A DNA stretch of 64,000 bases from Psychrobacter sp. Ps6 (GTDB taxonomy: Bacteria; Pseudomonadota; Gammaproteobacteria; Pseudomonadales; Moraxellaceae). The notes beneath the pieces are model-generated. The model saw only the letters and a list, made by a program, of their open reading frames with translations. It was not told the origin of the DNA and ran no database searches. A program made the translations under genes and the position numbers. The stretch covers positions 1 through 64,000 of the forward strand of contig NZ_JADQAI010000007.1 in the NCBI RefSeq assembly GCF_022129235.1, in the 5' to 3' direction. Shown here piece by piece: positions 52,594-62,367 of the stretch (its first letter is position 1; every line of letters begins with the position of its first letter).

Positions 52594-52959
52594 TTAGCGT
52601 GGATTTTGCTTAAGCGCGATCTCTTTGATGGCTTTATCGGTATAAAACTCTGCTTCGCTACCATCAGAAAAAATAATTGCACAGCACTCCGTTGGTACAT
52701 ATTGACCGCCTTTTTCTCGGATCGTTCTGATACTTTTGACGCCAATGATGTCATATTTGCCCAATTTATCTAGATTATGCTTGGTATAACCGCAATAAGT
52801 ACTGTATATCCATTTTAAATCTTCAAAATCCTGACCTGTGGTTAGGGTAAGGTTTGCCTCAAAAAGCTCCTTTATGATGGCATCGTAGTATTTTTGAGCT
52901 TCTTTTAATGTGTTAAAGACATAATCTTTGCTTTCTATTGTGACGGTTTTGGTGGCCAT
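52594..52959 (-). CDS. DUF3223-like small protein
   Basis: This is a 121-residue protein. It matches the DUF3223/DCL-type layout: a first strand, then a helix FNTLKEAQKYYDAIIKELFE (20), then QDFEDLKWIYSTYCGYTKHN (20) and Lys-(L/I)-Gly, then a strand with CCAIIFSDGSEAEFYTDKAI and a basic end. The family is uncharacterised in bacteria; the related plant DCL is involved in rRNA processing in plastids. The ATG at 52959 has GGAAA upstream. It sits between gltX and the tRNA-Ala/Glu operon on the same strand, with a terminator separating it from gltX. Confidence 0.7.
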   Translation of the reverse strand: MATKTVTIESKDYVFNTLKEAQKYYDAIIKELFEANLTLTTGQDFEDLKWIYSTYCGYTKHNLDKLGKYDIIGVKSIRTIREKGGQYVPTECCAIIFSDGSEAEFYTDKAIKEIALKQNPR

Positions 52960-53030
52960 GTTTATTTCCAATTGAAATATTGAATAAGAGGTTTTTATAT
53001 TCTGAGAGTAGTAGTACTTATTAACAACGA

Positions 53031-53060
53031 AAAAAGGGTCAGAGATGGCCTGACCCTTTT
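53031..53060 (-). terminator. Rho-independent terminator of gltX
   Basis: On the minus strand the stem AAGGGTCAG / CTGACCCTT (loop CCATCT) is followed by TTTTTTCG. It lies 58 bases beyond the gltX stop. Confidence 0.88.
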
Positions 53061-53117
53061 ACATTCGACAAGTTTAGCCAACTGACTATTCAGCAGATAA
53101 GTTATTCAGCTTCTAAA

Positions 53118-54641
53118 CTACTCAGCAGCAGCCAAAAAATCTGGCAGTTCTGCCGCTTGTTTCTCAAGTTTTTTCAATTTCTTTTTACCGAGGCCACCTA
53201 ATACATCAACGGCGTGACGCAAGCGCGTCAAGGTCATATCAGCGCCAATAATCGCCATAGAGTTCATGACGGGCGTCGATGAGGTGCTACCAGCGATAGC
53301 AATAAAGAATGGTGCCATGAAGTCGCGCATCTTAATATCAAGGTGAGCGGCTAGGCCTTTTAGCGTGGCGTAGATATTTTCTTCTGACCACGTTGGCAAG
53401 ACTTCTAATTGCCAAAGCGCTAATTGCAGTATCTCGATAATTTGCTCAGGGGTGAGCGATTTATGAGTGAAGCTTTCAGCATTGATGTCAGGTAGGTTTT
53501 GGAAGTAGAAACCACCCCAATTAACCGCATCAGACAATAGCTCGATACGTGGCTGAATCGCGGCTGCAATAGCAGTCAGTTTGTCACTGTTGCTGGCCCA
53601 TTCAAGGATTTTATTTTTTAGCTCTTCAGGGGTGAGCGCGCGTAGCCACTCGCTATTGACCCAGTTGAGTTTTTCGATATCAAAAATCGGGCCGCCAAGC
53701 GACACACGTTGGATATCAAAGCTGGCAATCATCTCATCTAAGGTAAATTTCTCAGCATCATTGGGCATGGAGTAACCCATACGACCGAGATAGTTGAGCA
53801 ACGCTTCAGGCAATACGCCTGCATCACGATAGTAGGTGATAGACGTTGGGTTTTTGCGCTTAGACAGTTTTGATTTATCTGGGTTACGCAGTAGTGGCAT
53901 ATGGCAAAGCGTTGGCATTTCCCAACCAAAATAATCATATAGCAGTTGATGCTTAGGCGCAGAGTTGAGCCACTCTTCACCGCGCATCACATGAGTGATT
54001 TCCATCAAATGGTCATCGACGACATTGGCGAGATGGTAGGTTGGCATGCCGTCCGTTTTTAGCAGTACTTGCATGTCGACTTGGGTCCAAGGGAACTCAA
54101 CCGTACCTCGTAGCATGTCTTGTACCTGACAAGTGCCTTCGGTCGGCACGCGCATACGAATCACGTGTGGTTTGCCCTCGCTTACTAATTGCTCGGTTTT
54201 TTCTGGAGCAAGATGTGCGCAGCGACCGTCGTAACGAGGGGTTTCGCCATTGGCCATTTGCTCAGCACGCATAGTATCTAATTCTTCAGGGGTACAAAAG
54301 CAGCGGAACGCATGGTCTTTTTCTATGAGTATCTCGGCGTGCTTTTTGTAGATGTCGCTACGCTCGCTTTGACGATAAGGGGCGTGTGGGCCGCCAATAT
54401 CTGGACCTTCGCTCCAGTCTAGGCCAACCCAGTGCAAGGCATCCAAAATCATTTGCTCTGATTGCTCAGTCGAGCGCGTCTGGTCGGTATCTTCGATACG
54501 TAAGATAAATTCGCCGCCGTGCGCTTTGGCGAAAGCCAAATTGAATAGGGCGATATAAGCAGTGCCTACGTGCGGGAAGCCAGTTGGTGATGGGGCGATA
54601 CGCGTGCGTACAGGGCGCTTGCTGTCAGTAGAGGTGTGCAT
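53118..54641 (-). CDS. gltX: Glutamate-tRNA ligase
   Basis: GltX charges tRNA-Glu. The 507 residues show the class I synthetase fold: the HIGH variant in [16 protein letters not shown] (16) near 14-29, [14 protein letters not shown] near 46-59, and KLSKRKNP at 258-265. The zinc-containing loop of E. coli GltX is present in reduced form (CFCTPEELD). The C-terminal anticodon-binding half begins near 330. It ends [10 protein letters not shown] tRNA-Glu gene lies about 0.9 kb downstream. It is divergent from rsmH across 349 bases. Confidence 0.96.
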   Translation of the reverse strand: MHTSTDSKRPVRTRIAPSPTGFPHVGTAYIALFNLAFAKAHGGEFILRIEDTDQTRSTEQSEQMILDALHWVGLDWSEGPDIGGPHAPYRQSERSDIYKKHAEILIEKDHAFRCFCTPEELDTMRAEQMANGETPRYDGRCAHLAPEKTEQLVSEGKPHVIRMRVPTEGTCQVQDMLRGTVEFPWTQVDMQVLLKTDGMPTYHLANVVDDHLMEITHVMRGEEWLNSAPKHQLLYDYFGWEMPTLCHMPLLRNPDKSKLSKRKNPTSITYYRDAGVLPEALLNYLGRMGYSMPNDAEKFTLDEMIASFDIQRVSLGGPIFDIEKLNWVNSEWLRALTPEELKNKILEWASNSDKLTAIAAAIQPRIELLSDAVNWGGFYFQNLPDINAESFTHKSLTPEQIIEILQLALWQLEVLPTWSEENIYATLKGLAAHLDIKMRDFMAPFFIAIAGSTSSTPVMNSMAIIGADMTLTRLRHAVDVLGGLGKKKLKKLEKQAAELPDFLAAAE

Positions 54642-54990
54642 GATAAAAGTCTCAAAGTTTACTATCGATATAGGCTATTAGTATAAATAGCGATGAAAGA
54701 TATGAAGTCGATGTGAAGAAATAGCGTAAAATATAGCGCTAGTATAACAGAGACATGTGATATTTTTAATGAAAAGCCCTTCTAGTGCTTGACTAGCCGT
54801 GTATCCTTGCGATAATAATGCTAGGCAAGTCATAACTTGTTTATTTTCATCCAATTACTGGCCAGTATGGTCGTCATCTATTGAGTTGTTTGTGTCCCTA
54901 TCAAAGTCTACGTCAAAATCGAAAGCCAGTCTTGCTCCCACTGACCGCACTGAATCAGCGCCCAGTCCATTCTCTAGTGAGGATGTCACC
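54642..54990. other. Region between gltX and rsmH
   Basis: This 349-base divergent spacer holds the rsmH promoter (54789-54816) and a 5' leader of about 170 bases. An in-frame extension of rsmH upstream of 54991 exists (GTG at 54892 and at 54799), but neither has a ribosome site and the latter lies inside the promoter. No mraZ gene is present. Confidence 0.7.
54789..54816 (+). promoter_or_regulatory. Promoter of the rsmH-ftsL-ftsI-mur cluster
   Basis: TTGACT (54789-54794) and GATAAT (54811-54816) are 16 bases apart. It is the only convincing promoter upstream of rsmH and would give a 5' leader of about 168 bases. Confidence 0.65.
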
Positions 54991-56040
54991 ATGCAAGATG
55001 AACCCATAAACCTGACTCAATCCGATACTGAGCGTGATATCACGTCTGATGAATTAATTTTTGTCCATGATGCGGTACTGCTAGAGGAGACCGTCGCTGC
55101 CGTGCTAGGGGTAAAATCCCTACCCAAGCAAAAAGACGGCGACCAAAATGGCTTAAATATAAGCGGCATCTACGTTGATGCGACCTTTGGTCGTGGTGGT
55201 CATAGCCAGCTGCTATTGAGCCAGCTTGCCGATGACGCCACATTGATTGTCTTTGATAAAGATCCGACCGCGATTAGCGTAGCGAAAGCGCTAGCAGAGA
55301 CAGATAGCCGTGTGCACGTGGTTCATGACAGCTTTGCAACGTTGACTGATAGTTTGGCTGCTATGGGTATTAGTGAAGTGGATGGCTTGATGGCGGATTT
55401 GGGTATTTCATCACCGCAGATTGATGATGGTAGCCGTGGTTTTAGTTTTATGCGCGACGGGGCAGTGGACATGCGCATGGATACAAGCCGTGGCCAGTCA
55501 GTTGCCGAATGGCTTGAGCAGGTTGACGATGAAACCTTAGCCAATGTGCTTTATGAGTTTGGTGAAGAGCGTCATAGTCGCCGTATTGCGCGCGCTATCA
55601 AACAGATGGACAGCTATGAGTCTACGCTTGAGCTGGCAGAGGTGATCAAAGTGGCGCATCCCAATTGGCAGCGCGGCAAGCACCCAGCCACACAAAGCTT
55701 TCAGGCCATGCGTATTTTTATTAATAATGAGCTGGGCGATGTCGACGACTTTTTAGCGCAAAGTATTACTATCTTAAAGTCAGGCGGGCAGCTTGCAGTG
55801 ATTAGTTTTCATTCATTAGAAGATCGCCGTATCAAGCAGTTTTTGCAGCGTCATAGCAAAGGCCAGTATCCAGAAGATGAAAATCTACCGATGCCGCCCA
55901 ATCGTCCGCGCTATTTTAGCAAGCCAAAACGCGTTGGCCCAAGCAAAGCTGAAACGAGCCAAAACCCGCGCGCGCGCAGTGCATGGTTGCGTATGGCAAC
56001 TCGCACCGACACAGAATATCAGCAGACGGCTGCGCCATAA
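54991..56040 (+). CDS. rsmH: 16S rRNA m4C1402 methyltransferase RsmH
   Basis: RsmH (MraW) methylates N4 of C1402 in 16S rRNA. The 349 residues hold VHDAVLLEETVAAV near 26, the SAM loop YVDATFGRGGHSQLLL near 60, DGLMADLGISSPQID near 130 and RGFSFMRDGAVDMRMD near 148. The conserved C-terminal FHSLEDRRIKQF and NPRARSAWLR are present. The start ATG 54991 is chosen for its AGGA seven bases upstream. It is the first gene of the cluster, since no mraZ precedes it. The 5' 25 residues are acidic and not part of the fold. Confidence 0.94.
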   Translation: MQDEPINLTQSDTERDITSDELIFVHDAVLLEETVAAVLGVKSLPKQKDGDQNGLNISGIYVDATFGRGGHSQLLLSQLADDATLIVFDKDPTAISVAKALAETDSRVHVVHDSFATLTDSLAAMGISEVDGLMADLGISSPQIDDGSRGFSFMRDGAVDMRMDTSRGQSVAEWLEQVDDETLANVLYEFGEERHSRRIARAIKQMDSYESTLELAEVIKVAHPNWQRGKHPATQSFQAMRIFINNELGDVDDFLAQSITILKSGGQLAVISFHSLEDRRIKQFLQRHSKGQYPEDENLPMPPNRPRYFSKPKRVGPSKAETSQNPRARSAWLRMATRTDTEYQQTAAP

Positions 56041-56455
56041 ATCATGGATGAAAACACTGAGCAAATCGCATATGATTGCTATTGTTTGTCTGAATGATGC
56101 ATAAATGTCTTAATCGCTACGCCACTGTTAAAAAGCTGTAAATATTGTCTGTTAGGCTCAGCAAATAATTTTCCGTCATTTATTAGTTGAGAGTGTCTGA
56201 GATATCAAGCAATTCAGTCATTCTTTATTCTAAAATAACATGGTTATTTATTCGACCTATTCGACTTTGTAAGACAGCAGGTTTGGTAAGACAGCAGGTT
56301 TTGATATGACACATCGCTATAGCGGTAGGCTGTTGCCGCTACAAGGCGGTTATCTTTGGTTTTATTTTTATCAATGGTATGGCTGAGCAATGATGCGTTC
56401 ATTGCTTGCAGGCCATTATCTACTTTATCGTTTACGTTCACTTTTTGAGATCGTC
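56041..56455. other. Spacer between rsmH and ftsL
   Basis: This AT-rich 415-base gap is unusually long, since rsmH and ftsL normally abut or overlap. It contains a 17-bp tandem duplication (56269-56303) and no recognisable gene. It may hold an extra promoter for ftsL. Confidence 0.6.
56269..56303 (+). repeat. 17-18 bp tandem duplication upstream of ftsL
   Basis: GTAAGACAGCAGGTTTG at 56269-56285 is followed directly by GTAAGACAGCAGGTTTTG at 56286-56303, identical except for one added T. It looks like recent slippage. Confidence 0.93.
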
Positions 56456-56941
56456 ATGGCAATATCTGACAAACCTGCAAACCGCCGCGCCGCCGCACCC
56501 TATAACACCGATATCGGCGAGCTATTCGTGCGTCGGTTCAATGTGGTGAGCATTTATGTGGTCGTATTACTGCTCTTGGCAGCCGCAATCGTATGGAGCG
56601 GCATCAAGACTGCCGAAGCTGTTCAGCAATATCATCAGGATTATAAAACCTTGCAAGACATGAAAAAACAAGAGCGTAAGCTGCAAATAGAACATCAGCG
56701 TCTATTGATTGAGCAGCAAACCTTTAGTGCCACACCGCAAATTGCCAGTCGTGCAGTGGCGGAATTGGGTATGTACTCACCGACATTGAAGGATAAGCTG
56801 ATTATTCAGCCTGGTGTCGCCACCGCCTTGGTACCAGTAGTCTCTGATGACGACGACGATGAGTTAGACTTAGATGTGACCGGACCACGAGCCTCTACCG
56901 ATATCTCCCCTGAAGAACCGGTAGCGGAGGCAGGACAATGA
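56456..56941 (+). CDS. ftsL: Cell division protein FtsL
   Basis: FtsL is a bitopic divisome protein that works with FtsB and FtsQ. The product has a basic cytoplasmic tail, one membrane helix (VVSIYVVVLLLLAAAIVW, about 31-48) and a periplasmic coiled coil with a leucine pattern (LQDMKKQERKLQIEHQRLLI, 20). A loop with PQIASRAVAELGMYSP matches FtsL. It ends with an acidic tail. The ATG at 56456 (MAISDKPANRR) is preferred over 56390, which lacks a site. The stop overlaps the ftsI start by four bases (ATGA). Confidence 0.9.
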   Translation: MAISDKPANRRAAAPYNTDIGELFVRRFNVVSIYVVVLLLLAAAIVWSGIKTAEAVQQYHQDYKTLQDMKKQERKLQIEHQRLLIEQQTFSATPQIASRAVAELGMYSPTLKDKLIIQPGVATALVPVVSDDDDDELDLDVTGPRASTDISPEEPVAEAGQ

Positions 56942-59022
56942 GCGACAAAAAACCTAAATCCACACCAGCAAAAAACACCAGTAAAAAACCAGCCAGTGGC
57001 AAGGTGACCAAACCGTTACGCCGTGCAAGCGCTGCCCGATCTGGACAAACGAGTGATAAGGCGGCAGGCAGTCGTAAAGCCAAATTATTTGATCGTATCA
57101 AAAAGAGTGACACGAAAGGGACGCATGCCAGTGCCAGAAACCCAAAGAGTAAAAGAGGGTTTTTAGGTAAAGCCTCTGGCGCGTCCTCTCGTGGCGGCTT
57201 TGAGCAAGACAAAAACCGTTTTCGTACCGTTTGGGGTTTGGCGCTGGTTATATTGGTGCTCTTGATTGGCCGTGCCTACTATATTCAGGTGGCCAACGCG
57301 CAGTTCTATCAAGACAAAGGTAATGAGCTCATTACCAGTGAGCGCACGCAAAAATCCTATCGAGGTATGATTACCGACCGTAATGATTTACCACTTGCGG
57401 TTAGTGCGCCGCTCGCGACCGTGTCTTTTAGTCCGCACGACTATGCCAGTGAGTATTACGAGCTTAAGCGCATTATTTTAACCAATCCTAGCAGTCCGCA
57501 ACTACAAGCACGTATGCAAAAGCGTCTAGATAATATGGATCTGACGACACTTGCTGCTGCTGCCAATATTTCGGTCGATGAACTCAAAAAAGCCACATCA
57601 ATCGATGACAGTATTGATGTAACTGATGAGGAGGCGGTAAAAGCAGCACTGCCGTCCGGTGCAGGCTCGCATTATTTACCCCTTCTCAATAAAGTCACAC
57701 CTGAGATTGCACAAAGTGTTAGCTCGCTTGATTTCCCTGGTGTCCATGAGAAAAACTTCTTTCAGCGTTATTATCCGCAGCCGCAATCTAACGCGCAGTT
57801 GTTAGGATTTATGGGACAAAACGCCAACGACCCTGAGGGTGGTTATGAAGGACGTGCTGGTATTGAGCGCCAGTATGAAAAAGATTTAGCAGGTGATGAT
57901 GGCAAAGTGCTTGTTTTAAAAGATGCCAAACAAAACAGCTTAAAAGAGATCAAGCAACTTGAGCCTGAGATACCAGGCAAAGATGTGGCGCTGACGATTG
58001 ATTCGCGGTTGCAATATTTGCTCTATAAAGAGCTAGAAAAAGCAGGGCGTCTGCAAAAAGCGCGCTGGTCGACGGGTATGATCGTCGATGTACAGACTGG
58101 TGAAGTGCTAGCACTATCCACATGGCCATCATTCAACTCAAACAATCTCAATGAGATGACTGGTGAAAACCAGCGTAACCGTGCGCTATTGGATGTGTTT
58201 GAACCAGGTTCGGTGATGAAGCCCTTTACCGTTGCCGCCGCTCTAGACTCAGGTAAATATACGCCGACTACTTTAATTGATACCAACCCAGGCTCAATTC
58301 GCGTGCGCGGCTATACCATCCGCGATCATAATAACTTGGGCATGATCAACATGGCGACGCTACTACAGAAGTCTAGTAACGTGGCTTCGACTAAGATTGC
58401 GTTGTCGCTACCGCCTGATGCCATTACTAATATGCAACGACAGTTTGGCTTTGGTTCAAAAACGCCTTTACAGTTCCCAGGTGAGGGCAGTGGTCTCATT
58501 GTGACACCAAAAGAGAAAGAAACCTCACGCCGTGCGACAGTCAGTTATGGTTATGGTTTACAAGTGACATTAGCGCAAGTAGCGCAGGCTTATTCAGCCC
58601 TCGCAGCAGGCGGAGTGATGCACCCATTAACTTTGATTAAGAACGACAAACCGCAACCAAGCAAACGCATTATGGCGCGCGAGCAGGCGATGTCTATTGT
58701 ACAGATGCTTGAGAGCGTGACCGAGGCAGGTGGAACAGCTAAAGCCGCCGCCATTGACGGATACCGTGTGGCAGGCAAGACTGGTACCTCGCGCCGTATC
58801 AATCCAGAAGGCGGTTATTATACTGATCAGTATCGTAACGTCTTTGCTGGTATGGCCCCAGCGTCTAATCCAAAGCTTGTGGGCGTCATGCTTATTGAAG
58901 ATCCGCGCGGTCAGATTTATGCGGGTTTAACGGTCGCACCTGTGTTCCACAACGTGATGAAAGAAGCGTTACGATTATACAATGTGCCTTTGGATAAGCC
59001 GCTAAAAACAGAACCACAGTAG
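56938..59022 (+). CDS. ftsI: Peptidoglycan transpeptidase FtsI (PBP3)
   Basis: FtsI crosslinks septal peptidoglycan. It has an N-terminal cytoplasmic part of about 95 Lys/Ser/Ala-rich residues, one membrane helix (WGLALVILVLLIGRAYYIQV, 20, near 98-117), a pedestal domain (RGMITDRNDLPLAVSAP) and the transpeptidase domain. The catalytic motifs are Ser425-x-x-Lys (PGSVMKPF), Ser479-Ser-Asn481 (KSSNVAST) and Lys614-Thr-Gly (GKTGTS). At 694 residues it is about 100 longer than E. coli FtsI, mostly from the basic N-terminal part. Overlap with ftsL (four bases) shows coupling. Confidence 0.96.
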   Translation: MSDKKPKSTPAKNTSKKPASGKVTKPLRRASAARSGQTSDKAAGSRKAKLFDRIKKSDTKGTHASARNPKSKRGFLGKASGASSRGGFEQDKNRFRTVWGLALVILVLLIGRAYYIQVANAQFYQDKGNELITSERTQKSYRGMITDRNDLPLAVSAPLATVSFSPHDYASEYYELKRIILTNPSSPQLQARMQKRLDNMDLTTLAAAANISVDELKKATSIDDSIDVTDEEAVKAALPSGAGSHYLPLLNKVTPEIAQSVSSLDFPGVHEKNFFQRYYPQPQSNAQLLGFMGQNANDPEGGYEGRAGIERQYEKDLAGDDGKVLVLKDAKQNSLKEIKQLEPEIPGKDVALTIDSRLQYLLYKELEKAGRLQKARWSTGMIVDVQTGEVLALSTWPSFNSNNLNEMTGENQRNRALLDVFEPGSVMKPFTVAAALDSGKYTPTTLIDTNPGSIRVRGYTIRDHNNLGMINMATLLQKSSNVASTKIALSLPPDAITNMQRQFGFGSKTPLQFPGEGSGLIVTPKEKETSRRATVSYGYGLQVTLAQVAQAYSALAAGGVMHPLTLIKNDKPQPSKRIMAREQAMSIVQMLESVTEAGGTAKAAAIDGYRVAGKTGTSRRINPEGGYYTDQYRNVFAGMAPASNPKLVGVMLIEDPRGQIYAGLTVAPVFHNVMKEALRLYNVPLDKPLKTEPQ

Positions 59023-59089
59023 GCGTTTAATGATTTTAAGTAGTCAGCTCTTTAGGGGCTGATTTGTATTAACTGTTTAGGATTTGCCC

Positions 59090-60832
59090 ATGACCATGCC
59101 TACCTTATCGCCAAATAGCGCCACTGTTACGACGGCCACTCTACAGCAGCTTATCGATACGAGCGATAATAGGCTCGCGCAACAGCTAATCGCGATGATC
59201 GCAGCATCGGTTCAACAGGCATCGAGTCAGTCAGGGGTGGATCAGATTCAATCTATTGCTCATATTCCTTTTCAGCAGTTCAGACTGGACAGCCGTCAAC
59301 TATCCAATAATGACGTATTCATTCTTTTAAAAAGCCACAATCCAAACTGCCAAAAGAGCCGACACTATTTGCTACAAGCCGCTGAAAAGGCCGCTTTTGT
59401 CCTCTCAGAGATGGATCCTGCTGCCTTGATTAGCGAAGCAAATACCCCTCTGAAGATGGATGGTGAGTCTAACGCACAGCAGCTATTAGCAGCGCTGCCG
59501 TGCCCAATCTTATACGTCCCTAATATTCGTGATTTCTTAGGCAGCTTAATCCAAGCATATCTGCAATATCAGCAGCCAGTGACACTGCCAAAGGTAGTCG
59601 CTGTCACGGGTACCAATGGTAAAACCACCATCAGTCAATTGGTGGCGCAACTGACGCAATTAACAGGCATGAGCAGTGCAGTGATGGGTACGGCAGGTAA
59701 CGGTCGCCTTGGCGCTTTGGTACAAGCCAGTCATACCACTGGAGACGCCTTGGCTGTACAGCAGTTTTTATATCAAATGGGTACTGAGAATGCTGAAATA
59801 TTGGCGTTAGAGGCCAGCTCTCATGGTTTGGATCAGCAGCGTTTACAAGGCGTGCCAGTTAGCATTGCGATTTATACCAATCTGAGTCGTGACCACTTAG
59901 ACTATCATGCTGATATGGAAGAATACGCGTCTGCCAAAGCCAAGCTGTTTGATAAAGCCCACTTCCCAGATTTGACCCATGCCATTATAAACGTCGATGA
60001 TGAGCATGCTCAGATTATGTTGGATACAGCCACTGCTAGCGACTTGACGGTATGGACGTATAGTCTAGATCCTGCAACATCTGCTACTTTTGTCGCAGCT
60101 GATATCGAGCCAAGTCTACAGGGTGTCAAGATAAGTCTGCGTACTGACTTTAATGATAAAACAGTTGGTGATGAGAAAACGGATATTATCGAGATTGTCA
60201 GTCCATTACTCGGGCGCTTTAATGTTGCTAATTTGCTTGCCGCTATCGCAGCAGCAGTAGCGACTAGTACCGTTGCTGGTACTAAGTCTGCTACTGAGTC
60301 AAATGTGGATATTGGGCGCATTGCTACTGCGGTCACGCAGCTACAAGGTGCGGTTGGGCGTATGCAGCGCGTGCCATCGAATGATGGCTGTTTTATCGTT
60401 GATTACGCGCATACGCCAGATGCCCTAAGTCAAGTGCTGGCGAGCCTGAAAACTCACTGTAAAGGCCAGCTGTGGGCAGTGTTTGGTTGTGGCGGCGATC
60501 GTGATGCAGGCAAGCGTCCATTGATGGCGCAAGCGGGCCTCACAGGTGCTGATCAAGTTGTCTTGACCGCTGACAATCCACGTACCGAAGACCCTAATGC
60601 AATCTTACAGGATATGCAGGCTGGAATGAGTGCTGAGCAATATCAATGTACGCATATAGAACCTGCTCGCCAAAAGGCCATTGAGTATGTCGTGAGTCAG
60701 GCAGGTCCAGACGATATTGTCGTCATCGCTGGTAAAGGTCACGAGACCTATCAAGAGATTAACAACGTCCGTTACGATTTTGATGACCGTGTTATTTTGC
60801 AGCAGGCGTTAGCGCAAGCGGGCCGTATATAG
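59090..60832 (+). CDS. murE: UDP-MurNAc-tripeptide synthetase MurE
   Basis: MurE adds meso-diaminopimelate to UDP-MurNAc-L-Ala-D-Glu. It is a 580-residue Mur ligase. The ATP loop is TGTNGKTT (about 173-180), the carbamylated-Lys region follows with YTNLSRDHLDYH, and DNPRTEDP at 495-502 is the meso-DAP selecting motif. The late GKGHETYQ is present. The ATG at 59090 has TAGGA seven bases upstream. It is longer than the E. coli enzyme (495), mainly in the N-terminal UDP-binding domain (about 90 extra residues, rich in Gln/Ser) and in a loop at about 335-365. Confidence 0.95.
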   Translation: MTMPTLSPNSATVTTATLQQLIDTSDNRLAQQLIAMIAASVQQASSQSGVDQIQSIAHIPFQQFRLDSRQLSNNDVFILLKSHNPNCQKSRHYLLQAAEKAAFVLSEMDPAALISEANTPLKMDGESNAQQLLAALPCPILYVPNIRDFLGSLIQAYLQYQQPVTLPKVVAVTGTNGKTTISQLVAQLTQLTGMSSAVMGTAGNGRLGALVQASHTTGDALAVQQFLYQMGTENAEILALEASSHGLDQQRLQGVPVSIAIYTNLSRDHLDYHADMEEYASAKAKLFDKAHFPDLTHAIINVDDEHAQIMLDTATASDLTVWTYSLDPATSATFVAADIEPSLQGVKISLRTDFNDKTVGDEKTDIIEIVSPLLGRFNVANLLAAIAAAVATSTVAGTKSATESNVDIGRIATAVTQLQGAVGRMQRVPSNDGCFIVDYAHTPDALSQVLASLKTHCKGQLWAVFGCGGDRDAGKRPLMAQAGLTGADQVVLTADNPRTEDPNAILQDMQAGMSAEQYQCTHIEPARQKAIEYVVSQAGPDDIVVIAGKGHETYQEINNVRYDFDDRVILQQALAQAGRI

Positions 60833-60915
60833 TCGATTGACTATCGATACGCTTATTATCAAAAAGTTAATCATTAAATATAAAAATGAAGTAGTCATTA
60901 TATAAGGTAACCATT

Positions 60916-62364
60916 ATGACAGCTGACCACGATAACACCATCCAGTCGCCAGGGCTTTATGTCTGGCAAATGGATAATATGCTCGCAGCGACAGCATCGC
61001 TCGATAGTCACTGGCAGTTGCCACAAGACTATGCAGATGCAGAGCAAGCATCATTAGCTAGTAAGCGTATTGCGACCGACACTCGTACGATAAAGCCTGG
61101 TGATATCTTTTTGGCGTTAAGTGGTCAGAATTTCGATGGTCATGACTATATCGACATGGCAGCATCAAAAGGTGCCATCGCAGCCATCGTGTCTCGTCCT
61201 ATCTTATCTGAGTCAAATGCGATTCCGCAGCTGGTTGTCAGTGATACCCGTTTGGCGTTAGGGCAGCTGGCAAGCTATCGTCGTCAGCAGCATAAAGATC
61301 TGACCGTGATAGCGATTACTGGCTCTAGCGGGAAAACCACCTGCAAAGAAATGCTAGGTAGCATTTTTGGTCGATTGGCACCGACATTGATTACCCGCGG
61401 TAACCTCAATAATGATTTGGGTGTGCCAATGATGCTGCTTGAGTTATCAGACCATCATCGTTATGCCATTTTAGAGTTAGGTGCCAACCACATTGGTGAG
61501 ATCGCCTATACGACTGAGATTGTGCGTCCTGATGTGGCCTGTATCCTAAATATTGGTACGGCTCATCTGGGTGAGTTCGGTAGCCGTGAAGGCATTTGCC
61601 AAACCAAAGCAGAGATTTATCATACCTTAACGGATGCGCAGTTTGCTATTGTTCCTGATAAGGACGATTTTACCAACCAATTGCGCCGCATTGCTGAAAA
61701 GCATACGTCACATGTGATTGGCTTTGGTAATACTGATATCAGCGCAAGTCATTTAGATGTAGAGCCAGAGCGTAGTGAGTTTAAGCTACATATCGGTAAT
61801 CAGATTCATGATATCAATTTGCCATTAGCAGGCGAACACAATGTCAATAATGCTTTGGCTGCTGCAGCCTGTGCGCATGCGTTAAATATCGACGTCAGTG
61901 ACATTGTTATTGGGCTTGAAAACGCGCGTCCAGCCAAAGGTCGTCTGAACAGTCAAATACTGGGTAAGCACCGCCTAATTGATGATACGTACAATGCCAA
62001 CCCACACTCGGTACGTGCCGCTGCCAAAGTATTGGCTGCACAAACGGGTACGCAAGTGATGGTGTTGGGTGATATCGGCGAGCTAGGAGAGGCGGCAGTT
62101 AGTGAGCATCAAAGCCTCGGCCGTACTATCGCGACCACAGGTATCGATGTGCTGCTCTGTGTTGGTGAATATGCCAAGGCTACCGTTGCTGGTGCGAAAG
62201 AAATTGCTGATATTAATGCTCATGCATTCGCAGACAAAGACAGTTTATTACAGTATTTACAGCCGTATTTGCAAGCGCAACAAGCTAAGCCTTGTACTGT
62301 GTTATTCAAAGGCTCGCGTTCCATGACAATGGAAACACTTATTCATGCGCTAGTAGAGGAGTAG
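60916..62364 (+). CDS. murF: UDP-MurNAc-tripeptide:D-Ala-D-Ala ligase MurF
   Basis: MurF completes the pentapeptide precursor. It is a 482-residue Mur ligase with the ATP loop TGSSGKTTCKEM near 134-145, LELGANHIGEIAYT near 195, TAHLGEFGS near 216, and DDTYNANPHSVRAA near 355. The ribosome site AAGG lies before ATG 60916. A 83-base gap separates it from murE. It is followed by mraY after three bases. Confidence 0.96.
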   Translation: MTADHDNTIQSPGLYVWQMDNMLAATASLDSHWQLPQDYADAEQASLASKRIATDTRTIKPGDIFLALSGQNFDGHDYIDMAASKGAIAAIVSRPILSESNAIPQLVVSDTRLALGQLASYRRQQHKDLTVIAITGSSGKTTCKEMLGSIFGRLAPTLITRGNLNNDLGVPMMLLELSDHHRYAILELGANHIGEIAYTTEIVRPDVACILNIGTAHLGEFGSREGICQTKAEIYHTLTDAQFAIVPDKDDFTNQLRRIAEKHTSHVIGFGNTDISASHLDVEPERSEFKLHIGNQIHDINLPLAGEHNVNNALAAAACAHALNIDVSDIVIGLENARPAKGRLNSQILGKHRLIDDTYNANPHSVRAAAKVLAAQTGTQVMVLGDIGELGEAAVSEHQSLGRTIATTGIDVLLCVGEYAKATVAGAKEIADINAHAFADKDSLLQYLQPYLQAQQAKPCTVLFKGSRSMTMETLIHALVEE

Positions 62365-62367
62365 GCG

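Noticed and set aside
54799-54990. Longer rsmH with a GTG start at 54799 or 54892
   Set aside because: The first lies within the promoter and neither has a ribosome site; the added residues are not part of the RsmH fold.
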